DNA of 64,000 nt from Nocardia cyriacigeorgica (GCF_029868385.1 NZ_JARWNX010000018.1:27095-91094); one strand, 5' to 3'; positions 53,164 to 62,602 are shown, counted from the first letter of the stretch. Notes: a model not told the origin generated them from the sequence alone. Program-made: numbers and translations.

Positions 53164-54321
53164 ATGTTCACCCTGAACTCCGATGAACGGGCGATCCGCG
53201 ATACGGCGCGGGATTTCGCCGACGAGTTCCTGGCTCCGCACGCGCTCGAATGGGACGAGCACATGCACTTCCCGATCGAGGTGCTGCGCAAATCCGGTTC
53301 GGTCGGCCTCGGCGGCATCTACGTCGCCGAGGATGTGGGCGGGTCGGGGCTGCGCAGACTGGACGCGGTACGCATCTTCGAGCAGCTGGCCACCGGCTGC
53401 CCCGCGGTCGCGGCCTATATCTCCATCCACAATATGGCCGCGTGGATGATCGACGCCTACGGTGACGATGCGCAGCGGTTCCGCTGGCTGCCCGGTATGA
53501 CATCGATGGAGATCCTCGGCAGTTATGCGCTCACCGAACCCGGCGTCGGCTCCGATGCGGCGGCGTTGGCCACCAAAGCGGTCCGCGACGGCGACGACTA
53601 CATCCTCAACGGCGTCAAACAGTTCATCTCCGGTGCGGGCGCCAACGATGTGTACGTGATGATGGTGCGCACCGGCGATGACGGGGCGCGCGGTATCTCG
53701 GCGCTCATCGTTCCCTCCGACACTCCCGGTCTGACCGTCGGCCCGAACGAGAAGAAGATGGGCTGGAAGGCGCAGCCGACCCGGCAGGTGATCCTCACCG
53801 ACGTCCGCGTGCCGGTCGCCAACCGGCTCGGCGCCGAGGGCGACGGCTTCCGTATCGCCATGAACGGACTCAACGGGGGCAGGCTCAACATTGCGGCCTG
53901 CTCGGTCGGCGGCGCGCAAGCGGCGCTGGACAAGACCGTGCCGTACCTGGCCCAGCGCCAGGCCTTCGGTGCGCCGCTGCTGAAGAATCAGGCATTGCAG
54001 TTCGATCTGGCGGATATGCGTACCCAGCTCGAGGCCGCGCGCACCCTGCTGTGGCGCGCCGCCGCCGCGCTCGACGCCGATGACACCGACAAGGTCGAAC
54101 TCTGCGCAATGGCCAAGCGGTTCGCCACCGACGCGGGTTTCGAGGTCGCGAACAAGGCGCTGCAACTGCACGGTGGTTACGGTTACCTCGCCGAGTACGG
54201 TCTGGAGAAAATCGTCCGGGATCTGCGGGTGCATCAGATCCTCGAGGGCACCAACGAAATCATGCGGGTGGTCGTCGCCCGGTCGATGACCTCGACCGCC
54301 CGCGGGGCAGGAGCAGCGTGA
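53164..54321 (+). CDS. Isobutyryl-CoA dehydrogenase-like acyl-CoA dehydrogenase
   Basis: Acyl-CoA dehydrogenase of 385 aa, inferred to oxidise isobutyryl-CoA to methacrylyl-CoA from its place in the valine operon. Seen: LGSYALTEPGVGSDAAALATKAV, QFISGAGANDVYVMMVRTG, KKMGWKAQPTRQVILTDVRVP, LAQRQAFGAPLLKNQALQFDLADM and HQILEGTNEIMRVVVARSM with the catalytic-type Glu near residue 361. The start ATG 53164 lies 4 bp after mmsA; the stop overlaps the following GTG start. Confidence 0.92.
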   Translation: MFTLNSDERAIRDTARDFADEFLAPHALEWDEHMHFPIEVLRKSGSVGLGGIYVAEDVGGSGLRRLDAVRIFEQLATGCPAVAAYISIHNMAAWMIDAYGDDAQRFRWLPGMTSMEILGSYALTEPGVGSDAAALATKAVRDGDDYILNGVKQFISGAGANDVYVMMVRTGDDGARGISALIVPSDTPGLTVGPNEKKMGWKAQPTRQVILTDVRVPVANRLGAEGDGFRIAMNGLNGGRLNIAACSVGGAQAALDKTVPYLAQRQAFGAPLLKNQALQFDLADMRTQLEAARTLLWRAAAALDADDTDKVELCAMAKRFATDAGFEVANKALQLHGGYGYLAEYGLEKIVRDLRVHQILEGTNEIMRVVVARSMTSTARGAGAA

Positions 54322-55418
54322 GTACGAGCGGGGAACCCGAAGTCCTGATCGAGGTACGTGACGGCCTCGGCGTCATCACCTTGAACCGGCCGAAAGCCAT
54401 CAACGCGCTCAACCACTCGATGGTGCGCACCATCACCGAGGCGCTGCGGGCCTGGGCCGATGATCCGCAGGTGCGGACCGTCGCGCTGATCGGTGCGGGG
54501 GAGCGGGGGTTGTGCGCAGGCGGCGATATCGTCGCCATCCACAATGATGCCAAGAGCGCACAACAGGATTCGGGTGCGACGGCCACCGGCGCGGAATCGG
54601 CATCGGGTCGATTCTGGCGCGACGAATACATCCTGAATGCGTTGATCGGCCGGTTCCCGAAACCGTATGTCGCGGTGATGGACGGGATCGTCATGGGTGG
54701 CGGTGTCGGTTTGTCCGGACATGCGGGGCATCGGATCGTCACCGAGCGGTCCACGATCGGGATGCCCGAGGTCGGTATCGGGTTCGTACCGGATGTGGGT
54801 GGCACCTTTCTGCTGGCCCGGACTCCCGGTGAACTCGGCACGCACGTCGCGCTCACCACCGCGCGGATGCGCGCCGGTGACGCCATCGCCGCCGGTTTCG
54901 CCGACTATTTCATTCCGTCCGAGCACATTCCGGCGCTACTCGAGACCCTGCGCGGTGAATCGGCCGATATCGCCATCGCCAAATTCGCCACGGCCGCACC
55001 GGAATCGGAGCTGCTGGCACAGCGCGACTGGATCGACGCCTGCTACAGCGCCGATACGGTCGAGGAGATCGTCGGCCGGTTGCGTAGGCACGGTCCGCAG
55101 GCCGAGGCGGCCGCCACCGAACTGCTGTCGAAATCGCCGGTCTCGCTGAAGGTCACGCTGCGCTCGCTGCGATCGGCGCGCCGCGCCGATTCGCTGGAGG
55201 CGGTGTTGAACGAGGAGTACCGCGTCTCGATCGCCACCCTCGGTTCGCACGATCTGGTCGAGGGCATCCGCGCACAGGTGATCGACAAGGACCGCAACCC
55301 ACAGTGGTCACCCGCCACCCTGGACGCGGTGACCGATGAGCAGGTCGCGGCGTATTTCACCGACCTGGGGAGCCAGGAATTGGGTTTGACCGCACCCGAT
55401 CAGGAGGGACAGCAGTGA
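54318..55418 (+). CDS. 3-hydroxyisobutyryl-CoA hydrolase
   Basis: Crotonase-superfamily thioesterase of 366 aa that releases 3-hydroxyisobutyrate in valine catabolism. Seen: [86 protein letters not shown], the larger-than-usual C-terminal part, and FLLARTPGELGTHVALT, all as in the hydrolase group and unlike plain enoyl-CoA hydratases. GTGA overlaps at both ends (54318 and 55415) tie it tightly into the operon. Confidence 0.92.
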   Translation: MSTSGEPEVLIEVRDGLGVITLNRPKAINALNHSMVRTITEALRAWADDPQVRTVALIGAGERGLCAGGDIVAIHNDAKSAQQDSGATATGAESASGRFWRDEYILNALIGRFPKPYVAVMDGIVMGGGVGLSGHAGHRIVTERSTIGMPEVGIGFVPDVGGTFLLARTPGELGTHVALTTARMRAGDAIAAGFADYFIPSEHIPALLETLRGESADIAIAKFATAAPESELLAQRDWIDACYSADTVEEIVGRLRRHGPQAEAAATELLSKSPVSLKVTLRSLRSARRADSLEAVLNEEYRVSIATLGSHDLVEGIRAQVIDKDRNPQWSPATLDAVTDEQVAAYFTDLGSQELGLTAPDQEGQQ

Positions 55419-56323
55419 ACGAGCCCGCCCGCAAGACCATCGGTTTCCTCGGCCTCGGACACATGGGTGCGCCGATGGCCGCCAATCTGGTCGAAGCCGG
55501 ATACGACGTGCACGCCTTCGACCCGATGCCCGCCGCGCAGGAGGTGGCGCGGGAAGCGGGTATCCGCCTGGTCGACACCGGCGTCGCCCCCGCCACCGAT
55601 CGCGACATCGTGATCACCATGCTGACCAACGGCAAGCTGGTCCGCGACGTCTACGCCGAACTGCTGCCCGTCGCGCGGCCCGGCACGCTGTTCATCGACT
55701 GTTCGACCATCGATGTCGCCGACGCCAAGGCGGCCGCCGAGATGGCGATCGCCGCCGGTCATCGCGCGCTGGACGCCCCGGTATCCGGCGGTGTCGCGGG
55801 AGCCGCCGCGGGCACGCTGACATTCATGGTCGGCGGCGGAGAGGCCGATTTTGCCGAGGCATTACCGGTCCTCGACGTGATGGGCGGCAAGGTGGTGCAC
55901 TGCGGTGCGAGCGGCGTCGGTCAGGTCGCGAAGATCTGCAACAACATGCTGCTCGGCATCTCGATGATCGGCCTGTCCGAGGCGCTGGTGCTCGGGGAGA
56001 AGCTGGGGTTGAGCCACCAGTCGTTCTTCGATGTGGTGTCCAAGGCCTCCGGTCAGAGCTGGGCGCTCACCAGCTACTGTCCCGTGCCGGGCCCGGTGCC
56101 GACCAGCCCGGCCAACAATGACTACGAGCCCGGATTCGCCACGGCGCTGATGAACAAGGACCTCGGCCTCGCCGCGAATGCCTTGCGCACCAACGGGGTC
56201 GACGGCCAGCTCGGGCTGCTGGCCGCGGAGATCTACGAGCGGTTCAACCAGTCGGCGGGGGCGAAGGACTTCTCGGCTATCGTCACCGACGTCCGCACAA
56301 GGTCCGAGCAAGAGGGTGTGTGA
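55415..56323 (+). CDS. mmsB: 3-hydroxyisobutyrate dehydrogenase
   Basis: NAD-dependent oxidation of 3-hydroxyisobutyrate to methylmalonate semialdehyde, the substrate of MmsA; 302 aa. Seen: [28 protein letters not shown] (Rossmann and LGxMGxPM motif), [36 protein letters not shown] with the catalytic Lys, and [23 protein letters not shown] start overlaps the hydrolase stop. Two bases separate its stop from the echA8 start codon. Confidence 0.95.
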   Translation: MNEPARKTIGFLGLGHMGAPMAANLVEAGYDVHAFDPMPAAQEVAREAGIRLVDTGVAPATDRDIVITMLTNGKLVRDVYAELLPVARPGTLFIDCSTIDVADAKAAAEMAIAAGHRALDAPVSGGVAGAAAGTLTFMVGGGEADFAEALPVLDVMGGKVVHCGASGVGQVAKICNNMLLGISMIGLSEALVLGEKLGLSHQSFFDVVSKASGQSWALTSYCPVPGPVPTSPANNDYEPGFATALMNKDLGLAANALRTNGVDGQLGLLAAEIYERFNQSAGAKDFSAIVTDVRTRSEQEGV

Positions 56324-56324
56324 A

Positions 56325-57152
56325 ATGGAAGCATCGCGCAGCGATTCCGTGAGGGGCGGCGGCCGGGAGACGGATGGACGTGATTTCGAGACGATTCTGC
56401 TGGAGCGCAAGGGCCGCGTCGCCCTGATCACGCTGAACCGGCCGAAGGCGCTCAACGCGCTCAACGCGCAGGTCCTCGATGACGTCATCGCCGCACTCGA
56501 CGAACTCGAGCACGACGACGAGATCGGCGCCGTTGTCATCACCGGGTCGGATCGCGCTTTCGCCGCGGGCGCCGACATCAAGGAGATGCAGCCCAAGTCG
56601 TACATGGACATGTTCATGAACGATTTCTTCGCCCGCTGGGACCGCCTGGCCGCCTTCCGCAAACCCACCATCGCCGCGGTCGCCGGATACGCGCTCGGCG
56701 GCGGGTGTGAGCTGGCGATGATCTGCGACATCCTGATCGCGGCCGATAACGCCAAGTTCGGTCAGCCCGAGATCAAGCTCGGCGTCATCCCCGGTATCGG
56801 CGGTTCGCAGCGGCTGACCCGCGCGATCGGCAAGGCCAAGGCCATGGACCTGGTGCTGACCGGCCGCAATATGGATGTCGACGAGGCCGAACGGGCCGGG
56901 CTGGTCTCGCGGATCGTGCCCGCCGCCGATCTGCTCGACACCGCGCTCGAGGTGGCCGACACCATCGCGGCCATGTCGCTTCCCGTCGCCATGATCGCCA
57001 AGGAGGCGGTGAACCGGTCCTTCGAGACCACGCTGGCCGAGGGTCTGCGTTTCGAGCGGCGGGTCTTCCACTCGCTGTTCGCCATCGAGGATCAGAAGGA
57101 AGGCATGTCCGCGTTCGTGGAGAAGCGGCAGGCGAAATTCACCAACCGTTGA
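56325..57152 (+). CDS. echA8: Enoyl-CoA hydratase (EchA8-like)
   Basis: Hydrates methacrylyl-CoA (or general 2-enoyl-CoA) to the 3-hydroxyacyl-CoA; 275 aa. Seen: [51 protein letters not shown] with oxyanion-hole Ala-Asp, [52 protein letters not shown] with both catalytic Glu-type residues. The ATG 56325 has GAGGG upstream. It completes the set of valine-degradation enzymes; the order is mmsA, dehydrogenase, hydrolase, mmsB, echA8. Confidence 0.93.
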   Translation: MEASRSDSVRGGGRETDGRDFETILLERKGRVALITLNRPKALNALNAQVLDDVIAALDELEHDDEIGAVVITGSDRAFAAGADIKEMQPKSYMDMFMNDFFARWDRLAAFRKPTIAAVAGYALGGGCELAMICDILIAADNAKFGQPEIKLGVIPGIGGSQRLTRAIGKAKAMDLVLTGRNMDVDEAERAGLVSRIVPAADLLDTALEVADTIAAMSLPVAMIAKEAVNRSFETTLAEGLRFERRVFHSLFAIEDQKEGMSAFVEKRQAKFTNR

Positions 57153-57167
57153 GTGTCGCGGTCCCGC

Positions 57168-58235
57168 TCAGTTGCCGGAGCTGGGCGGGATTCCGACCAC
57201 CTCGACCGGAGTCGGTACGGTCCCGTCCTCGGTCGGCCGCGCGGTGTCGTCGTTCACGGTGAGCAGGCCCGCGATGGTGGCGCCGAGTCCGACCGTCACC
57301 GCGAGCGCGGCGACGAGTTTGCGGCGGCCCACCGAACCACCGGCCAGGCTCGCCGACAGGGTGCCCCGCGGCAGCCGCGGCATCCGTATCTCCGCGGCCG
57401 GACGGTCGGCGGCCAGCAGCACCGCACCGCGCGCCGAGACGTATTCGGGTTCGGGATCGTAGACGATCGGCAGGCCGACCAGGGCTTCCAGTTCGGCGCG
57501 GATACTCGGATTGCGGGTACAACCGCCGAGCAGCACCATCGCGTTCGGCCGCACCCCCGCTTCGGCGCCGAGCTGGCGGACGAACGAGGCGGAATGATGG
57601 ATACCGGCCGCACACAGTTCGGCCAGGTCACTGCGGGTGACGACGGCACGTTCATCGGTACCGGGATCCATCGCGGTGACCACTCGCTCACTGCTGAGCG
57701 CTTCGCGATGGCGGCGGATGGTCGGTTTATCGGTCAGTACTCCGCCCTTGGCCAGCTGCCAGCGCAGCAGCGCGTCGTAGCCGTCGCCGCCGAGCACCGT
57801 GCTGCGCTTGCTCGCCAGTACCGAATCGGTGCGGCAGTCGATATGGGTGATGGTGAGCCCGGAACTGCCCAGGTCGTACAGGATCGCGGTGCCGGAATCG
57901 GGCAGGGCTCCGGTGAAACGCAGATAGCGCAGCTGGGCCAGCGGCTCGTCGACGACGGTGAGGTCGCGCCCGCCCGCCGCCGATCTGATGCTGTCGGTGT
58001 GCAGCGAACAACGGCTGGTCACCGCGATACGGGTGATCAGTTCGTCGCGGCGGGCGGCGGCGACCCGCATCCGGCGGATCGCCTCGAAAACTGCCTCTTC
58101 GATCCCCGCACCGGCCCGGCGTGGCACCTGGCATCGGTCGATGGGATCCAGATGGGGTTGGTCGGAGTGGGTGAGCATGGCGCGCGCACCGCAGGCACCC
58201 GCCGACACCCCGAGGACCAGCACCATGGACTCCAT
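57168..58235 (-). CDS. Hsp70-like/actin-fold protein with C-terminal membrane helix
   Basis: Protein of 355 aa with an actin-like ATPase fold: LVLGVSAGACGARAML at the N-terminus, ILYDLGSSGLTITHIDC and VLGGDGYDALLRWQLAKG (phosphate-2 region), VLLGGCTRNPSIRAELEALVGLPI and ARGAVLLAADRP (adenosine motif). The usual substrate-binding half of Hsp70 is missing; the ATPase core is followed by one hydrophobic helix (VAALAVTVGLGATIAGLLTV) and a short acidic Pro/Thr/Val-rich tail. Role unknown. ATG 58235 chosen (MESMVLVLG); 58226 is the next. Convergent with echA8, 15-bp gap. Confidence 0.78.
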   Translation of the reverse strand: MESMVLVLGVSAGACGARAMLTHSDQPHLDPIDRCQVPRRAGAGIEEAVFEAIRRMRVAAARRDELITRIAVTSRCSLHTDSIRSAAGGRDLTVVDEPLAQLRYLRFTGALPDSGTAILYDLGSSGLTITHIDCRTDSVLASKRSTVLGGDGYDALLRWQLAKGGVLTDKPTIRRHREALSSERVVTAMDPGTDERAVVTRSDLAELCAAGIHHSASFVRQLGAEAGVRPNAMVLLGGCTRNPSIRAELEALVGLPIVYDPEPEYVSARGAVLLAADRPAAEIRMPRLPRGTLSASLAGGSVGRRKLVAALAVTVGLGATIAGLLTVNDDTARPTEDGTVPTPVEVVGIPPSSGN

Positions 58236-58395
58236 GGTGGACCACCGGCCCGGTCTTGCCAAGACGATCGGCCGCGAAATTCGCTACTTGGCTGCTGGAA
58301 CGTTACTCGGTGGATGCCTCGGAGGAGTAAAGGACCGCGCGGTTTTCACCCTGTGGGCTACTTGGGCGTTTCGCGTGGTTTGTCGTTGTGACAGC

Positions 58396-58944
58396 TCAGG
58401 AATCGGTAGCGCTCCAGCGGGCCGGTTCCTCGCCGGTATCGAAGTCGCCCGCCGTATGCCGGAATTCCGCCAGCAGTTGCAGCAGGGTGCGCAACCGGTC
58501 CGGTGGTAGGCCGGGCCGGGCGAATACCTCACCGTTGAGTCGATCGGTGGCTTTGGTAACCACTTCCCTTCCCGCATCGGTGATTTCGATGAGGGTGGCG
58601 CGGCGGTCGCTGGGATGCGGTACGCGCACCACCAAGCCGGCGGCCTCCAGTCGGTCGACGGTATTGGTGACGCTCGTCGGATGCACCTGCAACCTGGCGC
58701 TGGCCTTGGCCATCGGCAGCGCACCGGTCTTGCTGAAACTCAGCAGCATGAGCAGCTCATAGCGGGAGAACGTCAATCCGGTGGGTTTCAACGCCTCGTC
58801 CACCCGTGACATCACGATCTGCTGCGCCCGCACCAGCGAGGTCACCGCCGCCATTCCGTCGGCCACCGCGCCCCAGCCGTGGCCGACCCACTGGCGGTGG
58901 GCCTCCTGAATCGGGTCGAGCGGTAGTGGACGTGACCTGGACAT
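58396..58944 (-). CDS. MarR-family transcriptional regulator
   Basis: Winged-helix repressor of 182 aa. Seen: TSLVRAQQIVMSRVDEALKPTGLTFSRYELLMLLSFSKTGALPMAKASARLQVHPTSVTNTVDRLEAAGLVVRVPHPSDRRATLIEITDAGREVV, i.e. a complete MarR DNA-binding core with the wing (HPSDRRATLIEIT). Start ATG 58944 (MSRSRPLPLD). Its targets are not visible. It is 160 bp downstream (same strand) of nothing obvious and lies upstream of the Hsp70-like gene, which may be in the same unit. Confidence 0.88.
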   Translation of the reverse strand: MSRSRPLPLDPIQEAHRQWVGHGWGAVADGMAAVTSLVRAQQIVMSRVDEALKPTGLTFSRYELLMLLSFSKTGALPMAKASARLQVHPTSVTNTVDRLEAAGLVVRVPHPSDRRATLIEITDAGREVVTKATDRLNGEVFARPGLPPDRLRTLLQLLAEFRHTAGDFDTGEEPARWSATDS

Positions 58945-59063
58945 GGACCCGATCATTCCATGTGCCCATCCGTGGCCCGCCTCGCCGCGACCCACACCCT
59001 TGAAATCAGGGTGATCGCAAACCTGGGCGAACCGGACCGCACCGGGCACTATCGGTAGGCGAG

Positions 59064-59138
59064 GCGGGCGTGGCTGAGTGGTTCAGGCGACGGTCTGCAA
59101 AGCCGTTCACGCGGGTTCGATTCCCGCCGCTCGCTCCA
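59064..59138 (+). tRNA. tRNA-Cys (GCA)
   Basis: 75-nt cloverleaf read by eye. The acceptor stem GCGGGCG (59064-59070) pairs with CGCTCGC, with one G-U. The anticodon loop CTGCAAA carries GCA at 59097-59099. The T-arm is CGGGTTCGATTCCCG. Discriminator U73 (usual for tRNA-Cys) and an encoded CCA (59136-59138) end it. The D-arm begins GGCTGAGTGGTTCAGGC. Confidence 0.95.
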
Positions 59139-59228
59139 AGTGTCGGGGTGCGTCGCCTCGATACCTCGTCCGGCGTACGTCACCGCCGGGCGAGGTATCG
59201 GGTGCGATTTCCCGCAGGCGGCAGAACA

Positions 59229-60641
59229 TCAGTGCAGACCCGAGAAATCTCGCGGCACAACATGATTGCGATCGGCGAAGGTTCCGAGCGTGTAGTCCGG
59301 GAAGAGTCCGAGATATTCACCGCGGGTCAGCGTGCTCCAGCGGCGGGCATCCTCGGTGCGGGTCTTGTAGAAGTTCAGCATGTACCCGCCCTCGTAGATC
59401 CGGGCCAGGCTGTAGCCACCCGGATACTCCTTCACCGCCGCCACCTCCAGGAATTCCACCGCGCACGCCACGTCGGGACGGGTGCGTCGGTTGCGGTGGG
59501 TGTGGCCGCTGTGGTGCAGGAATACGCCGGGCGCGCGCTCGTACATGGCCTGCAACTCGGCGCTGTCGCGACGATTCAAGACGAAGCCCGGACCCGCGGT
59601 ATTGGTCAGGCCCGATTCCACAGTGACCGGATGATGGCCGAACACCAGCGTCGGGCGTTCGGGTTCGTCGTGCAGCAGATCGCGGACCCGAGCCAGTTGC
59701 GGGCGTTCGAGTGTGCCACCGGAGCCGTCGAGTTCGCTGGTATCGAGCCCGATCAGCCGCAGCCCACCGAGGTCTCGCTCCAGTAGCTGTTGTCGAGGGC
59801 CGAATTCTTTTTCCCAGCAATCGAAATGGGTGTCCGTACCGGGCGCGACCGGGCAGTCGCGGTAGTCGTCTCCGGTATGTGGGCGATCGTGGTTGCCGCG
59901 CACCGCCAGATAGTTGCCGCCCCACCCGTCGAGATGCGCGCGCACATCACGGGTTTCGATCGGGGTGGCTTCGCTGGTGAGATCTCCGGCCAGCAGCAGC
60001 AATTCGGCGTCGCGATCCGGTCGGCCCAGGTCGTCGAGCAGTGCCGCCAGCATCATTTCCGGATAGGGCGCCAGACCGGGTTCCTGCCGGAAGCCGGGCG
60101 GGAAATTCCCGATGATCAGGCCGCTGACGTCCTCGCCGTAATGCACGTCATTGGCCAGCGCGATCGTGCGCAGCAACCGGCCGGGCGGTGGGACCAGCGT
60201 GGTGAATTCGCCGAGTAGTTCGGGACTGCCGGGCAGCCGGGTGCTCAGTGACAGCGCTGGTTGGGCGCGCACGCCCTGCGACCAGGCCTCGAAACGGTAG
60301 CGGCGGCCCGGTTCCAGACCGTCGACCTGCGCATGGTGAAACGGTGTCGGCGTCTGCGTTGCCCAGACCTGGACCGGTGCGCGTGGACTGTCGGCCGGAA
60401 TCAGCCGGACCTCCCCGTGGGTGGCGACCGGAACCAGTCTGCCCGCGGCGTCCGGTGCGCGCGTGGTCCACGTCAGGATGGCCGACCGGTCGGTGACGGT
60501 GACAAGCTCCAGATCACTCGCCTGGATCTGATTCGCCTGGGCCAGAACCGAACCCGGCCGCACCGCGCCCATGACGGGCAACAGTGCGGCCAGGCCGATG
60601 GCGCCGAGAATCGTCCGGCGCGAGGGTCCGCAGCAGCTCAT
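59229..60641 (-). CDS. Secreted metallophosphoesterase
   Basis: Calcineurin-type phosphoesterase of 470 aa, resembling the TIGR03767 actinobacterial group. Seen: N-terminal signal region with twin-arginine character (RRTILGAIGLAALLPVMGAVRPG), a fibronectin-type domain, then metal motifs LANDVHYGED (DxH), LLLAGDLTSE (GDx), VRGNHDRP (GNHD), FGHHPVT and HSGHTHRN (GHTH). Likely acts outside the membrane; substrate unknown. It follows the PYGQQ-repeat membrane protein on the same strand with a 13-bp gap. Confidence 0.9.
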   Translation of the reverse strand: MSCCGPSRRTILGAIGLAALLPVMGAVRPGSVLAQANQIQASDLELVTVTDRSAILTWTTRAPDAAGRLVPVATHGEVRLIPADSPRAPVQVWATQTPTPFHHAQVDGLEPGRRYRFEAWSQGVRAQPALSLSTRLPGSPELLGEFTTLVPPPGRLLRTIALANDVHYGEDVSGLIIGNFPPGFRQEPGLAPYPEMMLAALLDDLGRPDRDAELLLLAGDLTSEATPIETRDVRAHLDGWGGNYLAVRGNHDRPHTGDDYRDCPVAPGTDTHFDCWEKEFGPRQQLLERDLGGLRLIGLDTSELDGSGGTLERPQLARVRDLLHDEPERPTLVFGHHPVTVESGLTNTAGPGFVLNRRDSAELQAMYERAPGVFLHHSGHTHRNRRTRPDVACAVEFLEVAAVKEYPGGYSLARIYEGGYMLNFYKTRTEDARRWSTLTRGEYLGLFPDYTLGTFADRNHVVPRDFSGLH

Positions 60642-60654
60642 CTGCGGCAGCGGA

Positions 60655-61320
60655 TCAGTTGCTGTCGGAATCGTCCGAGCAGATCTTCCAGGTGCCGTCT
60701 TCCTTGGCCAGCGTTTCGTCCGACTCGTTGTCGGTGTCGCTGTCGTCGTCCATACCGGGGATCGTGATCTTGAACGTGCCCGTGACGTGCGCCTTGGCCT
60801 TGTCGCCGGTGATCACGACATTGTCGACCTTGTCGATATCGATCGAGAAGGACGCCTTGTCCATCATGTCCTTCTCGCTCTGCGGCGCCTTGTCGATCTC
60901 GGCCCGGTCGGCCGAGCACGACAGCTCGGCGGCGGCCAGGATGCCATCGCTTTCCAAGGTGTCGTAGAACTCGCGGATCGCGTTCTCGATCTGCTTCTCA
61001 TCCGAGGCCAGCGGCGTTTTGCCCTGCATGGTCAGCACCACGCCGGTGGTGATACCACCGATCACCACGAGCGCGAGCACCACGAGACCGATGATCAGCC
61101 CGGTCTTCTTCTTCGGCGGCTGCTGCGGTGGGTAGCCGCCCTGCTGCGGATAGCCACCCTGCGGCGGGTACTGGCCGGGCTGCTGTCCGTACTGCGGCTG
61201 CTGACCATAGGGCGGCTGCTGCTGACCGTAGGGCTGCTGTGGCTGCTGACCGTACGGCGGCTGCTGGCCGTATGGGGGCTGCTGCCCATGCGGCGGCTGT
61301 CCTGCTGGTGGGTAAGTCAT
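60655..61320 (-). CDS. PYGQQ-repeat membrane protein with extracellular DUF4878-like domain
   Basis: Protein of 221 aa. Seen: an N-terminal low-complexity region of QQPPYGQQ-type repeats (about residues 5-65), then KKKTGLIIGLVVLALVVIGG as one transmembrane helix, then an extracellular domain beginning KTPLASDEKQIENAIREFYDT, resembling DUF4878/lumazine-binding-like domains of Actinobacteria, with two cysteines (ELSCSAD, WKICSDD) that could form a disulfide. Start ATG 61320 (MTYPPAG). Function unknown; it is upstream of the phosphoesterase in the same direction. Confidence 0.8.
   Translation of the reverse strand: MTYPPAGQPPHGQQPPYGQQPPYGQQPQQPYGQQQPPYGQQPQYGQQPGQYPPQGGYPQQGGYPPQQPPKKKTGLIIGLVVLALVVIGGITTGVVLTMQGKTPLASDEKQIENAIREFYDTLESDGILAAAELSCSADRAEIDKAPQSEKDMMDKASFSIDIDKVDNVVITGDKAKAHVTGTFKITIPGMDDDSDTDNESDETLAKEDGTWKICSDDSDSN
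61123..61311 (-). repeat. Tandem PYGQQ-coding repeats
   Basis: Short degenerate repeats encoding PPYGQQ, PQYGQQ and GGYPQQ units in the N-terminal tail of the membrane protein at 60655-61320. Copies are imperfect at DNA level; the length is likely variable between strains. Confidence 0.75.
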
Positions 61321-61522
61321 GTGGGTTCGTCCTCCGTATCCCCCGGGTGTGTCTGGAACATTACGACACCTGGTGCTCGCTGTCCGCGTCCGCCTCGATG
61401 ACTGTAGGCGGGCCGAGGCCTGACGCCGCCAACGCTGGGAAGCGTGCGCTCGCGGCCCGATGTCAGGGTATGCGGGCGCCTGCGCCGGTGCCGGGCGTGA
61501 GCCAGGAGAGCTGGAGGTAGTC

Positions 61523-62554
61523 ATGGTCGGACGCGGTATTCATCTGTGCGGCAGTGTTCCGCTGGAAGGCCCCGAAGCCGTCTTTCGTCAGGTGTCGGCG
61601 CGCCTCGGCACACGGGTTGCCCGAATACCGGACGGCGAAACCGGCATTCGTGACAACTGGGTGGTATGGCAGTTGCCGAGGATGCAGGCGCATCCCGAGC
61701 TGGAGACGGTGCCGCCGCCGAGCCCGGAATACGGACCGAGCGAACGCGTGCGACCCCGCGCCGGTGTCGACCCGCTGTCGATCGATTTCGGTCCGCTCGG
61801 CTACGCGGAGGCCGCGATAGCGTCCTGGAAGGTCTTCGAACGGTTGCGCGCCGAGGGCCTGATCGATGCCGGTACCCGGTTCCAGGTGAGCCTGCCTTCG
61901 CCGATCGCGGTGGTCGGCGCCTTCATCGCCGGCCCGCAAGCCGAACTCGAACGGCGTTATGAGGCCGCGCTGCTCGGTGAGCTGGACGCGATTCTGGCCG
62001 AGGTCCCGGCGCGCGATCTGGCGGTGCAGTGGGACGCAGCCGTCGAGTTCGCCTTGTTCGAGGGTGTGTTCCCGTCCTGGTTCGGTTCCGGGTACGCGCA
62101 GGTGCTGTCGGGCGTCACCGAGCGGCTGGTCCGGCTCGGCGATGCCGTTCCCGACGGCATCGAACTCGGCTATCACCTGTGCTACGGCGATTTCGGGCAC
62201 CGGCACTTCGTCGAACCCGCCGATACCTCGACGCTGGTCGCGGTCGCGAATGCCCTCGCGGCGGATGTGACGCGTCCGGTCGAGTGGATTCATCTTCCGG
62301 TGCCGCGTGACCGCACCGACGCCGCGTATTTCGCACCGCTGGCCGATCTCGGTCTCGCGCCGTACACCACGCTCTATCTCGGGCTCGTACACGCGTCCGA
62401 CGGATTCGCCGGTGGCCGGCGCCGGATCGAGGCCGCAGAGGCGTTCGTCGACCATTTCGGGATCGCCACCGAATGCGGTTTCGGCAGGCGGCCGGTCGAG
62501 CAGATCGCGCCGCTACTGGATCTGCATGCTCGACTGGCGGATTCATTGCGCTGA
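61523..62554 (+). CDS. UROD/MetE-like TIM-barrel protein
   Basis: Protein of 343 aa. N-terminal IHLCGSVPLEGPEAVFRQVSARLGTRVARIPDGETGIRDNWVVWQ and internal DLAVQWDAAVEFALFEG, GIELGYHLCYGDFGHRHFVEP resemble cobalamin-independent methionine synthase/uroporphyrinogen decarboxylase folds, but the zinc-binding residues of a true methionine synthase are not clear. Substrate unknown. ATG 61523 follows GGAGG at good spacing, which favours it over the upstream start. The gene ends next to the terminator hairpin and the tRNA fragment. Confidence 0.7.
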   Translation: MVGRGIHLCGSVPLEGPEAVFRQVSARLGTRVARIPDGETGIRDNWVVWQLPRMQAHPELETVPPPSPEYGPSERVRPRAGVDPLSIDFGPLGYAEAAIASWKVFERLRAEGLIDAGTRFQVSLPSPIAVVGAFIAGPQAELERRYEAALLGELDAILAEVPARDLAVQWDAAVEFALFEGVFPSWFGSGYAQVLSGVTERLVRLGDAVPDGIELGYHLCYGDFGHRHFVEPADTSTLVAVANALAADVTRPVEWIHLPVPRDRTDAAYFAPLADLGLAPYTTLYLGLVHASDGFAGGRRRIEAAEAFVDHFGIATECGFGRRPVEQIAPLLDLHARLADSLR

Positions 62555-62564
62555 TATGACAAAA

Positions 62565-62591
62565 CCCCCGACCGGTGCTGCTGGTCGGGGG
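62565..62591 (-). terminator. Intrinsic terminator of the tRNA-Arg locus (minus strand)
   Basis: CCCCCGACC (62565-62573) pairs with GGTCGGGGG (62583-62591) across a 9-base loop. Read on the minus strand it is followed by TTTTG, a short U-tract. It lies directly downstream of the tRNA-Arg 3' fragment in the tRNA direction, so it is probably the original tRNA terminator. It may also serve the convergent gene that ends at 62554. Confidence 0.8.
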
Positions 62592-62602
62592 TCTTGTCGA
62601 TG

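Noticed and set aside
51588..53318. 576-codon open frame on the minus strand opposite mmsA
   Set aside because: Mirror of a highly conserved aldehyde dehydrogenase gene; shadow caused by GC-rich third positions.
57153..58391. 412-codon plus-strand frame opposite the Hsp70-like gene
   Set aside because: The actin-fold motifs are on the minus strand; this frame has no recognisable features.
61123..61311. CRISPR-like array
   Set aside because: The repeats are coding PYGQQ units inside a membrane protein gene, without regular spacers. No CRISPR array was seen anywhere in the window.
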